Source of the DNA: DAIRUS01 sp036803205
Lineage (GTDB): Bacteria; Patescibacteriota; Minisyncoccia; Minisyncoccales; GBS-2
NCBI GenBank assembly: GCA_036803205.1
Contig: DAIRUS010000007.1
Coordinates: 1 to 42,138, forward strand
Direction of reading: 5' to 3'
Length of the DNA: 42,138 bases
This document shows, piece after piece, positions 6,224 through 14,625 of the stretch. Both the position numbers and the translations under genes were made by a program. Position 1 is the first letter of the stretch; the number at the start of each line of letters is the position of its first letter. The notes below the pieces were generated by a model. It did not search any database, was not told the origin of the DNA, and worked only from the letters and a program-made list of their open reading frames with translations.

Positions 6224-7510
6224 TTAAAATATCCGATTTAATGATTTTATTTTTAGTAACTTCGGATTTTTCTCTTCGCGTCTTTTTATCTCTAAACAAT
6301 TTTTGGCTAAAGTTCTATTGCTTATTACAATTCTTATTGGAATACCAATTAAATCAGCATCGGCAAATTTTTCTCCCGGAGTTTTGTCTTCCCTATCATC
6401 ATATAATACTTGGAAGGGTTGTTTTTCTCTACTTAGAGTTAACTTCCCAGAACTTTTCTTTTGAGAAATAAAGGAAAATAATTCGCGATATAATTTTTCG
6501 CTGGTTTTTCTCACTTTAGGAGAGTTTTCAATCCGAATCAAATGAACCTGAAAAGGAGCTATCTCTTTTGGCCAAATAATTCCTTTTTCATCATGATGAA
6601 CTTCGACAATAGCTGCCATCAATCTTGGTACCCCTATTCCATAACAGCCCATTAAAATCAATCTTTCTTTTCCGTCTCTGTCCCGGTACTTTGCTCCCAT
6701 CGCTTGGCTATATTTTGTCCCGAGATAAAAAATATGGCCAAGCTCAATCGCTCTTTTTTTCTCCAATTTTCCTTGACAGACCGGACAATTTTTGATTTCT
6801 CCAACCTTTTCGAGATTTACACCAAAACCACATTTTTGGCAAATAAAAATACTATCCTCGCCGTTTTCAGAAAGCACCATAAACTCATGGGAAAGTTTCC
6901 CGCCAATTGTTCCTGGGTTAGCCTCAACGCAGAGTGTCTTTAAACCACATCGCTGAAAAATTCTAAAATAACTTCTTTTTACCGCATTGTAAAAACGAAT
7001 TAAATCATTCTCGTCGCGGTGAAAACTATAAAGGTCTTTCATAACAAATTCTTTTAATCTCAAAAGACCGGCGGTTGGTCTAATTTCATTTCGAAATTTA
7101 TTTTGAATCTGAAAAAGATAGACTGGCAAATCTTTGTAAGAGGTAATTCTTTTTCTCGCAATATCAACTATTTCCTCTTCGTGAGTTGGGCCCAAGGCTG
7201 TTTCTTTTTGATGGCGGTCTTTGAGTTTAAAAAGCGGCGGGTCGATGGTGTTCCATCTTCCGGTTTCTAACCAAAGAGCCTTGTTTTGTAAAACGGGTAA
7301 ATTCACCTCCTGAGCTCCCAATTTTACCATTTCTTCTCTAATAATTTCTTCAATTTTTCGATGAACTCTCAGTCCTAAAGGTAAAAACCGATAGACGCCA
7401 CTAATTGTCTGTTCAACAAAATCGCCTCGAAGTAAATATTGGTACGAAATGGCTTGGATTTCTTTTGGTAGTTCTTTTTTTGTTTGACAAAAAAGTTCTG
7501 ATTGTCTCAT
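6224..7510 (-). CDS. proS: Prolyl-tRNA synthetase, short form
   Basis: Class II synthetase charging tRNA-Pro. Class II motif 2 (NKFRNEIRPTAGLLRLKEF, about 131-149) and motif 3 (GCYGIGVPRLMAAIVE, about 290-305) are intact, and an anticodon-binding domain follows. At 428 residues it is well below the roughly 570 of typical bacterial ProRS: the editing insert between motifs 2 and 3 is missing. A short CxxC...CxxC-like segment (ICQKCGF, NCPVCQG, about 215-240) sits in that place instead and may bind zinc. A tRNA-Pro gene is at 41368. Confidence 0.93.
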   Translation of the reverse strand: MRQSELFCQTKKELPKEIQAISYQYLLRGDFVEQTISGVYRFLPLGLRVHRKIEEIIREEMVKLGAQEVNLPVLQNKALWLETGRWNTIDPPLFKLKDRHQKETALGPTHEEEIVDIARKRITSYKDLPVYLFQIQNKFRNEIRPTAGLLRLKEFVMKDLYSFHRDENDLIRFYNAVKRSYFRIFQRCGLKTLCVEANPGTIGGKLSHEFMVLSENGEDSIFICQKCGFGVNLEKVGEIKNCPVCQGKLEKKRAIELGHIFYLGTKYSQAMGAKYRDRDGKERLILMGCYGIGVPRLMAAIVEVHHDEKGIIWPKEIAPFQVHLIRIENSPKVRKTSEKLYRELFSFISQKKSSGKLTLSREKQPFQVLYDDREDKTPGEKFADADLIGIPIRIVISNRTLAKNCLEIKRREEKNPKLLKIKSLNRIF

Positions 7511-7521
7511 AAAAATCCTCT

Positions 7522-8664
7522 TTAATAAAAAAAGCGACTAATGTCCTTGATGGTAATGATAGTGGCTAAAAGAATCAGTAAACCGAAGAAAAAGGTGGTC
7601 AGATTTTTTTCTGTTTTTTCGCTAACTGGTTTTTTCCTTATAGCCTCAATAGTTAAGAATAGAAGCTTTCCTCCATCTAAAGCCGGAATTGGCAAAATAT
7701 TAAATACCGCCAGGTAAATAGCAATCATTCCGACAAATTGTAAAAAATAATTTACTCCCATCTGGGCAGCCTGAGTAAATAAGTGAAAAACTCCCACCGG
7801 TCCCATCGCCTGAACGAAAGATGGCCTTCCTTTCAAAACATTAGCAATGAGTTGAACATATCCTTGAATTATAGCCAAAGTTAAATTAAAGGTACCAAAA
7901 ATCCCCTCTTTAATTGCTTGAAACCAGGGATATTTTTTAATTGCTGTCCTTATTAAGATGACACCTAGCGGACCCTCTTGTGGTGGTGGTGAAGCTCTGG
8001 GGGTCAAATTCACCTCAAAAATTTGATGTTTTTCGCCAGAAACAGGCTCTCTTTTAATGGTTAAAATAACTTCTTCACCTTTGTGAGTCTGGATAAAGTC
8101 TTGAAGTTCTTTTACTTTCCTAATTTCTAATCCTTTCTCAGAAACTTCGTTTTGGTTGGCAGGAGGTTCTTTGTCCTTAACTTTCAATTTAATTGACGTA
8201 ATAATATCTCCCGGTTTTAACCCCGCAATTTGAGCGGGTGAATTAGGGGCGATTTGGTAAATTTGAACCCGGGAGGAAACTAAATTATGATTTTCTTCGT
8301 CTGAAATTGCCACCGGAGTACCAAGTTTAAAGGCGATAGTAAAGAGGATAGCGGCTATAATCCAGAAAGAAAGACAGCCTCCCAAAATAATTAGTGCTCT
8401 TTTTGGGATGGATTGGGTAGAAAAGCTATCCTTCTCTTCTCTTTTTTCAACTTCACCTGGCATTTTTACAAACGCTCCTAAGGGCAAGAGATTTAAGCTA
8501 TAAAAAGTTTGACCGATTTTCTTTCCAATTATTCGGGGAGGATAACCCAAACCAAATTCCTCCACTTTTACTCCAAGTTTCTTTGCTAAAATAAAGTGGC
8601 CAAATTCATGGAAAATTATTAAACCAACCAAGCTAAAAAAAGCAATAAGAATTGTGAACAACAT
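7522..8664 (-). CDS. rseP: Site-2 membrane metalloprotease, RseP family
   Basis: Intramembrane zinc protease of 380 residues. HEFGH (19-23) in the first membrane helix and NILPIPALDGGKL near 327-339 form the metal site. One PDZ domain (about 120-220, GLKPGDIITSIKLK) lies between, facing outward. Family members cut membrane-anchored regulators or signal peptide remnants. It is followed 11 bp later by proS and preceded by frr, the common frr-rseP-proS order. Its substrate here is unknown. Confidence 0.93.
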   Translation of the reverse strand: MLFTILIAFFSLVGLIIFHEFGHFILAKKLGVKVEEFGLGYPPRIIGKKIGQTFYSLNLLPLGAFVKMPGEVEKREEKDSFSTQSIPKRALIILGGCLSFWIIAAILFTIAFKLGTPVAISDEENHNLVSSRVQIYQIAPNSPAQIAGLKPGDIITSIKLKVKDKEPPANQNEVSEKGLEIRKVKELQDFIQTHKGEEVILTIKREPVSGEKHQIFEVNLTPRASPPPQEGPLGVILIRTAIKKYPWFQAIKEGIFGTFNLTLAIIQGYVQLIANVLKGRPSFVQAMGPVGVFHLFTQAAQMGVNYFLQFVGMIAIYLAVFNILPIPALDGGKLLFLTIEAIRKKPVSEKTEKNLTTFFFGLLILLATIITIKDISRFFY

Positions 8665-8689
8665 AATATCAAATTAAAATTTTGATTTT

Positions 8690-9262
8690 TTATTCTTTTA
8701 TTTCTTTCTCTTTTTTTTCTATCATTCCTTCAATTTTCTTATTATATTCGTCAATCAGTTTCTGCAATTCATCCTTTGCCCGATATTTATTATCTTCAGA
8801 AATTTTTCCTTCTCTAAATTTTTCCTGAATCTCGCCCCAAACTTCTTCCCGCCATCTTCTCACCGTCTGCTTAGTCTGCTCTTTTCTCTGAGAAATCATT
8901 CTTATTAAGTCTTGCCTAAATTCCTCACTCAGAGGGGGTAAATTCACTTTAATCAAATTTTTGTCAACAATGGGAGAAACCCCAAAAGATCTTTTTTCTA
9001 AACTTTTAACAATTCCTTCAATATAAGAACTATCCCAAGGTTGAATTAGAATTTGTCTTGCTTCCGGAGTAGAAATTGCGGCTAATTGTTTTAAAAGAAA
9101 TTTTTGACCAAAACATTCAACCTGAATATCCTCGACCAACGAAGGAGAAGCTCTCGAGACTCTAATTCCCTGGAGTTCTCTTTCTAAAAAATGAATGACT
9201 TTTTCTAATTCCGGTTTTATTTTTTTAATAATCTCTTGATATGATATTTTTTCTTCAGTCAT
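8690..9262 (-). CDS. frr: Ribosome recycling factor
   Basis: RRF splits the post-termination ribosome with EF-G (fusA at 37340). The 190-residue protein has the expected length and pattern: an N-terminal helix with LQGIRVSRASPSLVEDI, a middle domain (ISTPEARQILIQPWDSSYI) and the C-terminal long helices (VNLPPLSEEFRQDLIRMISQ, then VRRWREE). It lies 3 bp after holB and 25 bp before rseP. Confidence 0.96.
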   Translation of the reverse strand: MTEEKISYQEIIKKIKPELEKVIHFLERELQGIRVSRASPSLVEDIQVECFGQKFLLKQLAAISTPEARQILIQPWDSSYIEGIVKSLEKRSFGVSPIVDKNLIKVNLPPLSEEFRQDLIRMISQRKEQTKQTVRRWREEVWGEIQEKFREGKISEDNKYRAKDELQKLIDEYNKKIEGMIEKKEKEIKE

Positions 9263-9265
9263 AAT

Positions 9266-10153
9266 TCAAAATTTTAACATTAATAATTCTAAGGCCAATC
9301 TTGGATTAACATTAGTGGTAGATATGAAAAAAATTGTCTCCTGGATTTGCTCTATAATTTTTTTTAACCGAGAAAGAGAGTAATAGGAATCTTGAACCTC
9401 TCCAACCAGACTTTTTTTTATCAAATAGAAACGAAAATAAACTAACCAATTTTCTAAAATTTCTTTTAGATTTTCAGTTTTTGAAAGTATCTTGGCTAAT
9501 TGAAAGCGTTCAGGGATGGAAATTTTGTGAAGCCTGATTAACTCTTTTATCCATATTTCTCTTTCTTTCATTTTTTTTGGATTTTTTAAAAAACTAATTG
9601 CTACTCCCGGTCTTCCCAAAGAAATCTCAGTAAGCGTTTTAAGATCTTCCCCGGAAACTCCTTTTTTCTTTAAAAAATTACTAATTTCCTCTTTTTGAAC
9701 CGGATAAAATTTAACTTGTTCACAACGAGAAAGAATAGTTGGCAAGAGAAAACCGGGATGTTCGGTAATTAAAATCAATAGACTGTTTGTTTTCGGTTCT
9801 TCCAAGGTTTTCAAAAAACAATTTTGGGCTTCTTTTGTCATCAAATGAGCTCCATCTATAATCGCTAACATTAAAGGTGCTTTGATGGGTTTCAAACTCA
9901 ATCTCCAGGCAAGTTCTCTTATTTGGTCAATTTGAATTTGGCCTGGTCCCTTTTTCTCTTGAGGGGGTTCAATCAAAATAAAATCAGGATGTCTTTCTAA
10001 ATTTTCTCCTAAAAACCAAAAGGCGACCTCTAAAGCAATTGTCTTTTTTCCCAGTTTTTCCTGTCCGGAAAAAAGCAGGGCATGGGGAATTCTTTTTTGC
10101 TTGACCATTTTTTCCAAAAATCTGATTTGACTTTGATGACCAATAATCTCCAT
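9266..10153 (-). CDS. holB: DNA polymerase III delta' subunit (clamp loader)
   Basis: An AAA+ protein of 295 residues in the replication clamp loader. The opening IGHQSQIRFL, the P-loop-like GQEKLGKKT (about 30-38), the sensor region LAIIDGAHLMTKEAQNCFLKTLEEP and the SRC motif (LSRCEQVKF) place it in the delta'/tau family. The cysteine cluster of the usual zinc module is absent and the P-loop is degenerate, which fits a delta' rather than an ATP-hydrolysing subunit. It lies between the second mreB-like gene and frr with only a few bases on either side. Confidence 0.85.
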   Translation of the reverse strand: MEIIGHQSQIRFLEKMVKQKRIPHALLFSGQEKLGKKTIALEVAFWFLGENLERHPDFILIEPPQEKKGPGQIQIDQIRELAWRLSLKPIKAPLMLAIIDGAHLMTKEAQNCFLKTLEEPKTNSLLILITEHPGFLLPTILSRCEQVKFYPVQKEEISNFLKKKGVSGEDLKTLTEISLGRPGVAISFLKNPKKMKEREIWIKELIRLHKISIPERFQLAKILSKTENLKEILENWLVYFRFYLIKKSLVGEVQDSYYSLSRLKKIIEQIQETIFFISTTNVNPRLALELLMLKF

Positions 10154-10157
10154 AAAA

Positions 10158-11156
10158 TCATTTTTTGGTCAAAAGGGTTTTTTTATAAATGTCCAAATTT
10201 TCCAAAATAATACCCGTCCCCTTAGCTACTGCCAGCAAGGGGTTTTCGGATAAAATTGTTGGCACCCCTACAGATTTAGCAATCAATTTTGGTAAATTCC
10301 TAAGCAGAGACCCGCCACCAGTCATAACTATTCCTTTTTCCATCACATCAGCTGATAATTCAGGTGGGGTGTGGCGTAAAACCTGTTTGATTAGCTGAAT
10401 AATTTCAGTCAGCATATCGGAGATGGCTTCACAAACTTCATTCGAAGAAATCTTGATATTTTTTGGCAGACCGGTAATCAAATCCCTTCCTCGAAATTCC
10501 ATTACTTTTGGTTCTTTTTCTAAAATGGCAGTTCCAATCTTTATTTTTATTTCTTCAGCCGTTTGCTCACCGATAGCTAAATTGTATTTTTTCTTAATAA
10601 AATCAGAAATAGCCAGATCAAGCTTATCACCCGCCACCCTAACCGAACGGCAGGTCACAATCCCACCCAAAGAAATGATGGCCGTTTCAGTCATTCCCCC
10701 ACCAATATCAACAATCATATTACCAGAGCAAGATTCAATAGGGATACCCGCTCCAAGGGCGGCCAAAATAGGAGTTTTTGCCAGATAAACTATCTTGGCG
10801 CCAGCAGCCAGGCCGGCCTCGATGACTGCTCTTCTTTCAGTAGAGGTAATGCCGGCTGGAACGCTAATCATTAAATCTGGTTTTAAAAAACGAAAGGGGC
10901 CCGAAACTTTGTCAATAAAATATCTAATCATTGCCTGAGTGACCCGAAAATCAGCAATCACTCCATCTCTTAGCGGTCGATAAATTCTAATTGTATCTGG
11001 AGTCCTACCCATCATTTCTTTTGCTTCTTTTCCAACGGCTAAAATTTTGTTTTCACTAAGAGTTACGGCGACAATTGAAGGCTCTTGCAAAACCACCCCT
11101 TTTTTAGGCAAAAAGACTACTGAATTACAGGTTCCTAAATCAATTCCTATTTTCAT
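10158..11156 (-). CDS. Second MreB/Mbl-like actin homologue
   Basis: 332 residues, with the same phosphate loops as MreB (IGIDLGTCNSVVFLPKKGVV near the start; IVDIGGGMTETAIISLGG about 146-163; GIVMTGGGSLLRNLPKLI near the C-terminus). It starts directly with the actin fold and lacks the hydrophobic N-terminal helix of the other copy, so membrane attachment must be different or through a partner. It is clearly a paralogue, not a copy: residues differ throughout. As first gene of the leftward run to gatA it follows the promoter at 11179-11206. Confidence 0.9.
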   Translation of the reverse strand: MKIGIDLGTCNSVVFLPKKGVVLQEPSIVAVTLSENKILAVGKEAKEMMGRTPDTIRIYRPLRDGVIADFRVTQAMIRYFIDKVSGPFRFLKPDLMISVPAGITSTERRAVIEAGLAAGAKIVYLAKTPILAALGAGIPIESCSGNMIVDIGGGMTETAIISLGGIVTCRSVRVAGDKLDLAISDFIKKKYNLAIGEQTAEEIKIKIGTAILEKEPKVMEFRGRDLITGLPKNIKISSNEVCEAISDMLTEIIQLIKQVLRHTPPELSADVMEKGIVMTGGGSLLRNLPKLIAKSVGVPTILSENPLLAVAKGTGIILENLDIYKKTLLTKK

Positions 11157-11178
11157 ATATTTATTATTTTACTCTCCC

Positions 11179-11206
11179 ATTTTAAATTTTGCAAATTTTG
11201 TGTCAA
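11179..11206 (-). promoter_or_regulatory. Promoter of the mreB-like/holB/frr/rseP/proS run
   Basis: On the leftward strand TTGACA (11201-11206) and TAAAAT (11179-11184) are separated by 16 bases. The start codon of the MreB-like gene is 22 bases beyond the -10 box, leaving a leader of about 16 bases. Confidence 0.7.
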
Positions 11207-11217
11207 GCAATTATAAT
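11189..11217 (+). promoter_or_regulatory. Divergent promoter of the PEGA protein gene
   Basis: TATAAT (11212-11217) is a consensus -10 box with a weak TTGCAA (11189-11194) 17 bases upstream. The ATG at 11226 is only 8 bases past the -10 box, so the transcript would be nearly or fully leaderless. It overlaps the leftward promoter. Confidence 0.55.
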
Positions 11218-11225
11218 CAAAAAAG

Positions 11226-12512
11226 ATGACAAGAAAAACAAGAAGAATTCTTTTTTTGGTTTGTTGCTCTCTTTTTCTTTTAACTGCTCCAACGGTAGTC
11301 CTTTATTTCCAAGGCTATCGTGTTGATTTAAACAAAAGAAGACTAACCCAAACTGGCGGGCTTTTTATCAAAGCAATTCCAAAACAAGTTGAGGTTTATT
11401 TAGATGGAAAATTAATCAAAAAAACCGATTTTTTATTTGGCTCGGCTTTAATTGAAAATTTACTGCCCCGAAAATATGAAATTCTCCTCCAAAAAAGAGG
11501 TTATTTTCCTTGGAAAAAAAATCTGGAAATAAAAGAAAAGGAGGTCACCGAGGCAAGAAACGTTGTTCTATTTCCGGAAAATCTATCGTTTGAACATTTG
11601 ACTAAAGAGGTAGAAGATTTTTGGTTTTCTCCGGATGGAAAAAAAATTATTTTGAAGGAAAAAAGCGAAGAGGGTTGGCTTTTAAAATTGTATGAAATTG
11701 ATAAACGACTCAAAATTCATCTCATCAAAGAGAAAGATATTACGAAAAAAGGAGCAAACTTAATCAAACTGGAGTTTGAGGAAAATAACAAAGAGATAGT
11801 CCTCCAAATAGGAGTTGGAGAAGAAATTAAATATTTCAGTTTATCACTAGTGAAAAGTCCAAGTAGTTTAGTAGAAATCGAAAAGTTAAATACCCTGCCA
11901 GAAAATGTTTTGATTTCAAAAAAAATTGGAGATGACTTATATCATCTTGACCGCTCTGGCTATCTTTACAAAAATGAAGAGAGAATAAACGATCAATCGT
12001 TTCCTCTTCAGAATGAAGAGAAATATAGCTTGGAGATTTTTCCAAATCATATTTTTTTAAAAGAAGGAAACACTTTTTATTTATTAAACCGAGAAACAAA
12101 ATCATTTGAAAAATTTTTTAAAAATGAAAAAGGCATCAAGCTCTCTCCCGATGGAAAAAAATTAGCCTTCTTTTCCAATTTTGAAATTTGGGTTTTGTTT
12201 CTGGAAGAAAGGCTTTCCCAACCAAGAAAAAAAGTCGGGGAAAAAAATCTTATCGGTCGACTTTCCCAGGAGCTTGGAGATGTCTTTTGGCTAAACTCTG
12301 ATTATTTGATTTTCAATACAGACAATATTTTCAGGGTGGCGGAAATTGATGACCGTGACCAAATCTATATTTTAGAACTTCCTTTAAAAAAGATTTTGGC
12401 TGACAATTTAGTTGAATTAAAAAATCCCAAAATATTTTGGAATTTTTTTGATAAAAAATTGTATGTCTTAAGTGAGGGCAATGTTTATACTATTGTCGGG
12501 ATTCTGCCCTAA
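11226..12512 (+). CDS. Membrane-anchored PEGA-domain protein with propeller-like repeats
   Basis: 428 residues. A basic N-terminus and one membrane segment (about 9-29, FLVCCSLFLLTAPTVVLYF) anchor the protein with the rest outside. A PEGA domain follows (about 44-110: GGLFIKAIPKQVEVYLDGKL then RKYEILLQKRGYFPWKK). The remaining 300 residues contain WFSPDGKKIILK- and KLSPDGKKLAFFS-type repeats typical of beta-propeller (WD40/TolB-like) blades. The family is common in CPR genomes and its function is unknown; surface binding or wall contact is plausible. It is divergently transcribed from the MreB-like gene. Confidence 0.75.
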   Translation: MTRKTRRILFLVCCSLFLLTAPTVVLYFQGYRVDLNKRRLTQTGGLFIKAIPKQVEVYLDGKLIKKTDFLFGSALIENLLPRKYEILLQKRGYFPWKKNLEIKEKEVTEARNVVLFPENLSFEHLTKEVEDFWFSPDGKKIILKEKSEEGWLLKLYEIDKRLKIHLIKEKDITKKGANLIKLEFEENNKEIVLQIGVGEEIKYFSLSLVKSPSSLVEIEKLNTLPENVLISKKIGDDLYHLDRSGYLYKNEERINDQSFPLQNEEKYSLEIFPNHIFLKEGNTFYLLNRETKSFEKFFKNEKGIKLSPDGKKLAFFSNFEIWVLFLEERLSQPRKKVGEKNLIGRLSQELGDVFWLNSDYLIFNTDNIFRVAEIDDRDQIYILELPLKKILADNLVELKNPKIFWNFFDKKLYVLSEGNVYTIVGILP

Positions 12513-12544
12513 AGCTTCATTTTTAAAAATAATACCAAGGAATT

Positions 12545-13228
12545 TTAAGATTCCTGCCGAAGACAAAGGTTTTTAAAATTTTGCCAAGAAATCTCTCCTT
12601 GCCCTGCCAATTGGCAGACTTCTTTAAATTGACAATATTGACATTGCCAATCTTCTGGAAAAGAAGGGATTCTGGCTGGAACAATGTCGCTATCAATTTG
12701 TTTTTTTAAATTTTGAAAATCCCTAAGGAGTTTTTGGGCTAAATTTTGATTGTATTGAATGACAAATTCTTTTAATTCAAGAGTGTCTTTATTAATATAA
12801 AGAAGAATGCCTTTTGGAATTTTGAAAAAATGTAAATAGAGTTGAAGTTGATTGACATTATCTTCTTTTGGCTTCTGGAGATTCTTAAAAACCAAACTGT
12901 TCATACTTTTAAAATCAACAACATAAAGCTCGTTATTAAGAGTAACGATGGCATCAGCCCGACCGGAAACTAACTCCTGGGGAGGAATTTTTACTTCCGA
13001 AGCCCGAACAATCCCCAAGCTAAAAAGATTGCTCAAAATTTGCATTTGAATATAATCACCGTGGTCAAACATTCGCAAGACTTCTGGCGTCATTTTTTCT
13101 CGGGGGACGTTTTTAAATTTAAAAAAAATTGCTCGCGGACACTTTCCGGCATCGGTAATATAAAAATGGTGCTGTTCTTTATCTCTTTCTCGATCTAAAT
13201 AGAATTTGTCAATAAGTTCTTTTAGCAT
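12545..13228 (-). CDS. Cas4/AddB-like PD-(D/E)XK nuclease with Fe-S cysteines
   Basis: About 227 residues from the ATG at 13228; a longer frame to 13258 would run into a structured RNA candidate. The PD-(D/E)XK core is visible: Asp92 (SGRADAI), Asp105-x-Lys107 (VVDFKSMN) and a QLQLY motif at 127-131. Cys30 (GKCPR) and the C-terminal set Cys196, Cys199, Cys205 (CQYCQFKEVC) match the 1+3 cysteine arrangement that binds a 4Fe-4S cluster in Cas4 and AddB. No CRISPR array or other cas gene is in the window, so a general DNA-repair or RecB-like exonuclease role is as likely as CRISPR adaptation. Confidence 0.8.
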   Translation of the reverse strand: MLKELIDKFYLDRERDKEQHHFYITDAGKCPRAIFFKFKNVPREKMTPEVLRMFDHGDYIQMQILSNLFSLGIVRASEVKIPPQELVSGRADAIVTLNNELYVVDFKSMNSLVFKNLQKPKEDNVNQLQLYLHFFKIPKGILLYINKDTLELKEFVIQYNQNLAQKLLRDFQNLKKQIDSDIVPARIPSFPEDWQCQYCQFKEVCQLAGQGEISWQNFKNLCLRQES

Positions 13229-13249
13229 AATAATGAGGATATTTGTCAA

Positions 13250-13375
13250 GGGAGACACTTTCCAGCCAAGTCCAGGAATAATCTTGAATTTTCCTCTAAA
13301 ACGGCTGGCTTAGCGAGAAATAGCACCAGCAAGGAATGGTTTTGTTTCACCACTAAAGCTAACTGCCTGTCTCCC
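13250..13375 (-). ncRNA. Candidate three-way-junction structured RNA
   Basis: The spacer between rpsI and the nuclease folds almost entirely. P1 pairs 13250-13257 with 13368-13375 (GGGAGACA/TGTCTCCC). P2 pairs 13307-13314 with 13358-13367 (GGCTTAGC, two-base bulge), capped by 13335-13340/13349-13354. P3 pairs 13264-13267 with 13303-13306 and 13274-13278 with 13291-13295. P3 and P2 abut directly. The cap helix contains a G-U pair on the leftward strand but an A-C clash on the other, favouring leftward transcription. That places it 22 bases ahead of the nuclease ATG, as a riboswitch-like leader, or as a small RNA after rpsI. No known family is recognised. Confidence 0.55.
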
Positions 13376-13408
13376 CAAACGATATTACCTGAAGCTTAAA
13401 GTATTATT

Positions 13409-13897
13409 TTATCTCTTCTGCCATTGGGGGGCTCGACGGGCCCTTTTCAAACCGAATTTTTTTCTCTCTTTCATCCGCGGATCTCTTTTTAAAAAGCCGG
13501 CTTTTTTTAATCTCTTTCTGAAAGTGGGGTTAAAAAGAACCAAGGCCCGCGAAAGACCATGACGAATAGCTTCGGCCTGCGATACCTTTCCTCCCCCTTT
13601 TACCAGAACTGAAATTCTAAATTGATCAAGGTGTTTCGTTATTTCTAAAGGAGAAAGAACAATTTTTTGTAATTCAAAAGAAGGAAAATAACTCGCCAAT
13701 GGGTTTTTATTGATGAGAATAGTTTTTTCTCCAACCGTAAAAAGACGCACTCTGGCGATGGCAGTTTTTCTTCTGCCTATTGCTTCAAAATAGTGTTCCG
13801 ATTTTGCCACCGGTTTGACAATTTCTTCCTCTTCCTTTAAAGCTTTAGTTTTTTTAGGTCTTCCTCTCTTTTTAGTTGTTTTTTCCGTTTGTTCCAT
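13409..13897 (-). CDS. rpsI: Ribosomal protein S9 (uS9)
   Basis: Small-subunit protein that contacts the P-site tRNA through its C-terminal tail. The core from about residue 36 (YFEAIGRRKTAIARVRLF) through GGGKVSQAEAIRHGLSRAL to the terminal KKFGLKRARRAPQWQKR is complete. The 162-residue length comes from a basic, low-complexity N-terminal extension (EKTTKKRGRPKKTKALKEEEE), unlike the roughly 130 residues common elsewhere. It follows rplM with a 13-bp gap, the usual rplM-rpsI pairing. Confidence 0.97.
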   Translation of the reverse strand: MEQTEKTTKKRGRPKKTKALKEEEEIVKPVAKSEHYFEAIGRRKTAIARVRLFTVGEKTILINKNPLASYFPSFELQKIVLSPLEITKHLDQFRISVLVKGGGKVSQAEAIRHGLSRALVLFNPTFRKRLKKAGFLKRDPRMKERKKFGLKRARRAPQWQKR

Positions 13898-13910
13898 ACA
13901 ACTTTTATAT

Positions 13911-14255
13911 TTATTTTATTTTTAATCTTTTGATTTGTTTTTCCCTTATTTTTTTTGGCAACATCCCAAAAACTGCTTTTTTTAAAACTTCGGCCGGATT
14001 TTTTTCAAAAATCTCTTTAAGAGTCTTTTCTTTCAATCCGCCAGGATAATCAGAGTGGCGATAATATTTTTTTTCTTCCATCTTTTTTCCAGTAATTTTC
14101 ATTTTTCTTATATTTTTAACAACAACAAAATCACCCACATCTTTTGAGGGGTCAAAATTCCTTTTATGTTTCCCACGAAGCAAAATTGCTATTTCAGAGG
14201 CTAATCTACCCAAAACCTTATCAGTAGCATCAATTGTGTGGCTTTGGCGTTCCAT
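13911..14255 (-). CDS. rplM: Ribosomal protein L13 (uL13)
   Basis: Early-assembly large-subunit protein. Recognisable by the IDATDKVLGRLASEIAILLRGK start, DFVVVKNIRKMKITGKK and the YRHSDYPGGLKEKTL loop. At 114 residues it is shorter than the roughly 142 of E. coli, with the loss at the C-terminal end after the AVFGMLPKK segment. It lies between rplQ (5 bp upstream) and rpsI. Confidence 0.96.
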   Translation of the reverse strand: MERQSHTIDATDKVLGRLASEIAILLRGKHKRNFDPSKDVGDFVVVKNIRKMKITGKKMEEKKYYRHSDYPGGLKEKTLKEIFEKNPAEVLKKAVFGMLPKKIREKQIKRLKIK

Positions 14256-14260
14256 AAAAT

Positions 14261-14611
14261 TTATTTAATAAGTTCTATAATCGCCATTTTGGCTCCATCC
14301 GATTTCCTTGGCTCCAATTTTATAATTCTGGTATATCCTCCTTTTCTTTCTTTATATCTTGGAGCAATATTTTCAACCAATTTTTTAACGATTTCCGGAG
14401 AAAATTTTCTGGCTAATAATTTTTTCGAATGAAGGTCTCCTCTTTTGGCTAAATTAATTTCTTTTTCAGCTAAACCAACAATCTCTTTGGCTTTTGCCTG
14501 AGTGGTGGTAATTCTTTCACGCAAAAAAATCTCTCTTATAAGAGATTTCAAAAGGGATTTTCTCTGTCCCCTTTTTCGACTCAATTTTCTACCTTTCTTT
14601 CTTTTTTTCAT
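14261..14611 (-). CDS. rplQ: Ribosomal protein L17 (bL17)
   Basis: 116 residues with the L17 hallmarks: basic start KLSRKRGQRKSLLKSLIREI, ITTTQAKAKEI, and the C-terminal GGYTRIIKLEPRKSDGAKMA segment. It lines the peptide exit region of the large subunit. It directly follows rpoA (14-bp gap), as in the bacterial alpha operon, and precedes rplM and rpsI. Confidence 0.97.
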   Translation of the reverse strand: MKKRKKGRKLSRKRGQRKSLLKSLIREIFLRERITTTQAKAKEIVGLAEKEINLAKRGDLHSKKLLARKFSPEIVKKLVENIAPRYKERKGGYTRIIKLEPRKSDGAKMAIIELIK

Positions 14612-14625
14612 ATTAAAAGAATATC

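Noticed and set aside
12545..13258. CRISPR-Cas locus around the Cas4-like gene
   Set aside because: No repeat-spacer array and no cas1, cas2 or effector gene is present in the window.
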